Positions 60,647 to 64,000 of a stretch of 64,000 bases of DNA are shown in pieces (position 1 is the stretch's first letter; each line of letters starts with the position of its first letter). This DNA comes from JADGRB01 sp036267635. GTDB lineage: Bacteria > Myxococcota_A > Polyangia > Fen-1088. The DNA lies in NCBI GenBank assembly GCA_036267635.1, contig DATAVR010000071.1, positions 6,704-70,703 of the forward strand, read 5' to 3'. Under the pieces are notes generated by a model, which made no database searches, was not told the DNA's origin, and saw only the letters and a program-made list of their open reading frames with translations. The translations under genes were made by a program, and so were the position numbers.

Positions 60647-61685
60647 ACTGCTGGCGTTCGTGCTTGAAGGCGGGGAAGCGCATCTCCTTGGCCACCTCCG
60701 TCGCGCAGCTGCCGGTCGGCGTCCCCGCGAAGGTCGACCCGATCTGCACCGACTGCACCGTTCCGTTGCCGCCCACCACGTAGCTCAGCACCAGCGCGCC
60801 GGGGCTGTGGAACTTCTGGTAGCAGTCGTAGAACCTGGGCCGGATCTTCTCCATCACCTCGTTGATGACGCCCTTCGAGAGCTCCTCGGGACGCTTGTCG
60901 GCGGCCAGCTCCTCGTCGGTCATCGGCTGCGGCTGCCCCGCGCGGCTGCAGGCGGGATCCTCGTGGCCGGGCGGCGGCCGATCGGCGAACCCCGTCGACG
61001 GCGGCTTCGAGACGAGAATCTCACCGGTGCAGCGGTTGTAGACGCGCGCGCCGACCAGCTTGAGCGCGATCCCGGGCGCCATCCCGACGGTGAAGTCCGA
61101 CCCTCCGGCCTGCGGCTGGAACAGGAACTCGGCGCGCAGGAAGGGCTTCTCCACTTCGGCCCAGCGCTTGGCGGCGGCGAAGTCGTCGAAGGCGACCGTG
61201 CTCTTCGAGATGGGCACGCCGGCGGCCAGCGAGGCCGCGGACTTGTCGGGCGTCGCCAGGGTGACGAAGCGCGGGGCGTGGCGGCTCCCGATCGGCATCG
61301 GCTCGGTGCAGGCGATGCACCCCGCCAGCGCCAGATGGTATCCCTTGGCGGCGGCGTCGTAGCCCGAGACGTCGATCGCCGCCGGATCGTTCGACTCGGC
61401 GATGAACGTCTGCTGCGGCAGCTTCTTGCGCAGGTAGGTGGTGGTCGACCGGCAGCGCGCGCGATCGAGCTCGCGCATGTCCTCGCCGCACGAATCGATG
61501 AACGGCGCCAGCAGCGTCCCCACGTCCCGGGTCTTCACCGCACCGTGCGCGCGCATCTCGTAGGAGTCGGGCTTCTCGGCCGCCTCGTCGGCGCGCGCGA
61601 CGGCCGGCGCCAGCGCGGCCGGCGCCAGCGCGGCCAGCGCCAGCGAGAGCGGCAGCAGCCTCCTCCCCGGGTTCTTGCGACGCAT
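60615..61685 (-). CDS. Secreted protein with AgmX/PglI-type C-terminal domain
   Basis: A 356-residue protein with signal peptide (…AVARA). The middle has several cysteines (DSCGED, ARCRST, GCIACTEP). The C-terminal 90 residues (KIRPRFYDCYQKF, LSYVVGGNGTVQSVQIGSTF, SCATEVAKEMRFPAF) match the AgmX/PglI tail, a TonB-C-like domain found repeatedly in myxobacterial secreted proteins. Function unknown. It starts 8 bp after the metallophosphatase stop, so the two form an operon. Confidence 0.8.
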   Translation of the reverse strand: MRRKNPGRRLLPLSLALAALAPAALAPAVARADEAAEKPDSYEMRAHGAVKTRDVGTLLAPFIDSCGEDMRELDRARCRSTTTYLRKKLPQQTFIAESNDPAAIDVSGYDAAAKGYHLALAGCIACTEPMPIGSRHAPRFVTLATPDKSAASLAAGVPISKSTVAFDDFAAAKRWAEVEKPFLRAEFLFQPQAGGSDFTVGMAPGIALKLVGARVYNRCTGEILVSKPPSTGFADRPPPGHEDPACSRAGQPQPMTDEELAADKRPEELSKGVINEVMEKIRPRFYDCYQKFHSPGALVLSYVVGGNGTVQSVQIGSTFAGTPTGSCATEVAKEMRFPAFKHERQQFKYLFFLRRP

Positions 61686-61693
61686 CGGCCGGA

Positions 61694-62920
61694 CTATAGA
61701 TGAGGCCGGCGCCTGTCCACCAGCCCCCTGGCCAGATAGTCGCGAACCAGGCTCTCCACCGCCGGATCGTCCGGGATGGCGCGGTCGAGTGGGATGATCC
61801 GGTTCTCGAACCAGCTGCCGGTGATGACGGTGGGAAGCGCGGCCAGCGCGGCGGCCTCCCGGGCCGCGGTGGCCTCGAGCTGCCGCCGTCGTTGCCGGTA
61901 ATAGTCCTCGATCGAGGCGGGATCGATCCCGCCCACGGACAGGGCCCCGCCCTGGAGCTGTCGGCGGTGGTCGGCCAGCATGGCGGCCAGCTCGGCACGC
62001 TCCCCCCGATCGGCGAACGTTGTGCGCCCGTCGACGACGTGCAGGTCGAGCCGGCCTAGGTTCTTCCCCTCGGACATCGCCTCCAGCATGAACGAGTCGG
62101 CCACCTTCTCGGGCCGTTCCAGGTTCAAGGCGCTGTGCCCGAGAACGGCCCAGTCGAGGCCGCCGATGGCCCGCACGAGAGCGCGGTTTTGGGCGGGCAG
62201 CCCCCCGTGGACCAGCCCCACCACGATCGCCGCGCCGCGCGCCCGCAGGGAAGCCACCGCCTCGCGCGCGGCGTCGGCGGGATCGCGGACCACGATGCCG
62301 TCGGCGCGCCAGCGGTTGGCGTCGGCCGCGGTCGGGGGGGCGGTCACTCCGAAAAGACCGATCCGCGTGCCGGCGGCGTCGACCAGGCGATCGGCCGCGA
62401 ACAGCCGCTCGCCGTCGCGGCCATAGAGGTTGGCCGACACGACGGGGATCTTGAACGCCGCGGTCAGCTTCTCGAGGAGCGGCACGCCGATCGCCAGGTC
62501 GCCCTCGCCGGGGGTGAAGGCGTCGATCCCGGCGCTCGCCAGGCCGGCGGCCAGCAGCCGCCCCTGCCGCTCGGTCTCGGCCGTCGTCCCCTCGGGCAGG
62601 AAGAGGTCGCCGGCGTCGACGACCAGCGTCGCGTCTGCCTCGGCGCGGGCCCGGCCGATCACGGTGGCCCGGCGCCCGAGGCCGCCGAGCGGCTCGACGG
62701 CGCAGTGGCAGGGGAGATACTTCCCCTGCAGGTTGGACGAGTAGAGGAGCGCGATCTCCCGACCGCGTGCGGCGGTGGGAGACGCATCCGCATCGGCTGA
62801 GGCCGTGGCAGAGGCGGCTGGCTCGGGGGCGGGCACCCGTTCGACCCTCCGGCATCCAAACGGCGCGGCGAGGATCGCAGCCTGGGCCAGGTAGAATCGA
62901 GCTTTTGACGAGAGACCCAC
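61694..62920 (-). CDS. Metallophosphatase (5'-nucleotidase-like) lipoprotein
   Basis: A 408-residue lipoprotein with lipobox APFGC. The mature domain is calcineurin-like: LLYSSNLQGKYLPCHC at the start, VVDAGDLF, GIDAFTPGEGDLA, VVSANLYGRDG, VGLVHGG and VLGHSALN. UshA-type 5'-nucleotidases have TNDxHG in place of SSNLQG, so the first metal ligand is altered and activity is uncertain. There is no C-terminal 5'-nucleotidase domain. GTG at 62920 has AGAGGTG upstream; no ATG fits. Confidence 0.78.
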   Translation of the reverse strand: MGLSSKARFYLAQAAILAAPFGCRRVERVPAPEPAASATASADADASPTAARGREIALLYSSNLQGKYLPCHCAVEPLGGLGRRATVIGRARAEADATLVVDAGDLFLPEGTTAETERQGRLLAAGLASAGIDAFTPGEGDLAIGVPLLEKLTAAFKIPVVSANLYGRDGERLFAADRLVDAAGTRIGLFGVTAPPTAADANRWRADGIVVRDPADAAREAVASLRARGAAIVVGLVHGGLPAQNRALVRAIGGLDWAVLGHSALNLERPEKVADSFMLEAMSEGKNLGRLDLHVVDGRTTFADRGERAELAAMLADHRRQLQGGALSVGGIDPASIEDYYRQRRRQLEATAAREAAALAALPTVITGSWFENRIIPLDRAIPDDPAVESLVRDYLARGLVDRRRPHL

Positions 62921-62959
62921 GGCACCTCTTCGCGAGCGATCATAATATCCCCACCAGCC

Positions 62960-63964
62960 ATGCCAGCGGAACGCGACGATGACCCGACAGGCCTTCCAGA
63001 CGAGGAGGCGGCTCTCCCCGACGCCGGTGAGGCCGAGCCGGTCGCGCTCGACGCGGACGAGGTGATGCCGCCGGCGGCCGCGGGCGTGCTGGCGCCGCTG
63101 CGCGATCCGGTCGGGAGGTTCCTGGCCGAGGCGCGGCGGTTCAAGCGCCTCACCGACGCCGAGGAGCGGGAGCTCGGCAAGGCCGTCCGCGAGCAGGGGG
63201 ACATGAACGCCGCGCGCCGGTTGGTCGTTCACAACCTGCGGCTGGTCATCTCCATCGCCTACCAGTACCGCCGCGCCTGGGCCAGCATCCTCGACCTCTT
63301 CCAGGAGGGGAGCGTGGGGCTCATGGAGGCGGTCAAGCGCTGGGAGCCGTCGCTCGGGCCGCGCTTCGGGACCTACGCCGCCTACTGGATTCGCGCCTAC
63401 GTGCTGAAGTTTCTGATGACCAACTCGCGCCTCATCCACGTCGGCAACACGCGCGCCGGTCGAAAGCTGTTCTTTCGGCTGGAGAAGGAGAGGCAGAAGC
63501 TGCTGGCGGCCGGCTTCGAGGTGACGCCGAAGCTGCTGGCGGCCAAGCTGGACGTCGACGAGCGCGAGCTCGACGAGGTCCGCCAGCACCTCGAATCGCG
63601 CGAGGTGTCGCTCGATCCGCAGGGCTCGAGCGACGATGAGACGTTTCCGCTGGCCGAGCGCATCGCCTCGGGCGGCCGCTCGCCGGAGTCAGAGGCCGCC
63701 CACGCCGAGCTGGCCGACGCGGTCCGCGACTTCGTGGGCGAGTTCCGCGACGGCCTCAAGGACGCGCGCGAGCGCGCCGTCTGGCACGAGCACCTGGCCA
63801 CCGAGGAGCCGGTCGCGCTCGGCGAGCTGGGGGCCCGCTTCGGGGTCTCCAAGCAGCGGATGGGGCAGATCGCCGATCAGCTGAAGAAGCGCTTCCGGGC
63901 CGAGATCATCGGCAAGCTCGGCCCCGACGTCCGCACCGACTGGCTCGGCGCCGTGGAAGACTGA
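62960..63964 (+). CDS. RNA polymerase sigma factor of RpoH (heat-shock) type
   Basis: A 334-residue sigma-70-family factor. Acidic N-terminal extension (1-50), region 1.2 DPVGRFLAEARRFKRLTDAEE, region 2 VVHNLRLVISIAYQYRR and DLFQEGSVGLMEAVKRWEP, region 3 GRKLFFRLEKERQKL, region 4 RFGVSKQRMGQIADQLKKR. The order and 2.4 sequence (FGTYAAYWIRAYVL) fit RpoH/sigma-32. A -10-like CATAAT lies at 62941, 19 bp before the ATG. Confidence 0.88.
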   Translation: MPAERDDDPTGLPDEEAALPDAGEAEPVALDADEVMPPAAAGVLAPLRDPVGRFLAEARRFKRLTDAEERELGKAVREQGDMNAARRLVVHNLRLVISIAYQYRRAWASILDLFQEGSVGLMEAVKRWEPSLGPRFGTYAAYWIRAYVLKFLMTNSRLIHVGNTRAGRKLFFRLEKERQKLLAAGFEVTPKLLAAKLDVDERELDEVRQHLESREVSLDPQGSSDDETFPLAERIASGGRSPESEAAHAELADAVRDFVGEFRDGLKDARERAVWHEHLATEEPVALGELGARFGVSKQRMGQIADQLKKRFRAEIIGKLGPDVRTDWLGAVED

Positions 63965-63968
63965 GCGC

Positions 63969-64000
63969 GGCTCTTCGGCTCTTCGGCTCTTCGGCTCTTC
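63969..64000. repeat. Tandem repeat of GGCTCTTC, at least four copies
   Basis: The last 32 bases are exactly four copies of the 8-mer GGCTCTTC, starting 4 bp after the sigma-factor stop. The array is cut by the window edge and may continue. Confidence 0.85.

Overview
The window is uniformly GC-rich, densely packed DNA that looks like a myxobacterium (Myxococcota, probably Polyangia). This is inferred from gene content: many lipoproteins with Gly/Ser/Ala-rich linkers, Hanks-type Ser/Thr kinases, a PilZ/PEGA protein, an AgmX/PglI-type protein, 'WGSGPDDVWAVG' beta-propeller lipoproteins and an FHA-domain sigma-54 activator. Operons are tight; stop and start codons often overlap (TGATG, ATGA or TTGA).

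Region 1 (1-21.3 kb) is a plant-polysaccharide utilisation locus, best read as acetylated galacto-gluco-mannan plus beta-glucan degradation. It holds a GH2 beta-mannosidase (cut by the window edge), GH3, a GH113-like enzyme, a GH5 mannanase-like enzyme, GH97, GH27 alpha-galactosidase, GH9, a GH5 endoglucanase, two SGNH esterases, several lipoproteins with carbohydrate-binding-like folds and a 669-residue outer-membrane channel. No SusC/SusD pair is present.

Region 2 (21.4-31.6 kb) is mixed: a glutathione transferase, tRNA-Asn, an amidohydrolase, a PilZ-PEGA protein, gamma-glutamyltranspeptidase, a biotin carboxylase subunit, a DMT exporter, a DUF2127 membrane protein and a Ser/Thr kinase.

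Region 3 (31.6-44.6 kb) is the most interesting part. Three paralogous lipoproteins with IDDMEDG-type carbohydrate-binding-like domains and seven-bladed propellers, a TPR/PEGA protein and a multidomain GH5 mannanase lie beside an FHA-AAA+-Fis sigma-54 activator (42610-43989). Right after the activator is a 48-residue peptide made of two near-identical 20-residue repeats. Good -24/-12 elements precede the mannanase, one propeller lipoprotein and the peptide gene, and a weaker one lies beyond the peptide gene. Each has copies of a TTGCGCAA-type palindrome or a relative of it at almost constant distance (52-59 bp) upstream. I propose that these genes form one sigma-54 regulon run by the local activator.

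Region 4 (44.6-64 kb) is mostly core: a VapBC-type module with a palindromic operator, endonuclease IV, an ATP synthase operon (b', b, delta, alpha, gamma, beta, epsilon; no a or c subunit here), a kinase plus a kinase-like protein lacking the DFG aspartate, an alpha/beta hydrolase, an RlmL-like methyltransferase, apolipoprotein N-acyltransferase, an AgmX/PglI-tail protein, a metallophosphatase lipoprotein and an RpoH-type sigma factor. The window ends in an 8-bp tandem repeat.
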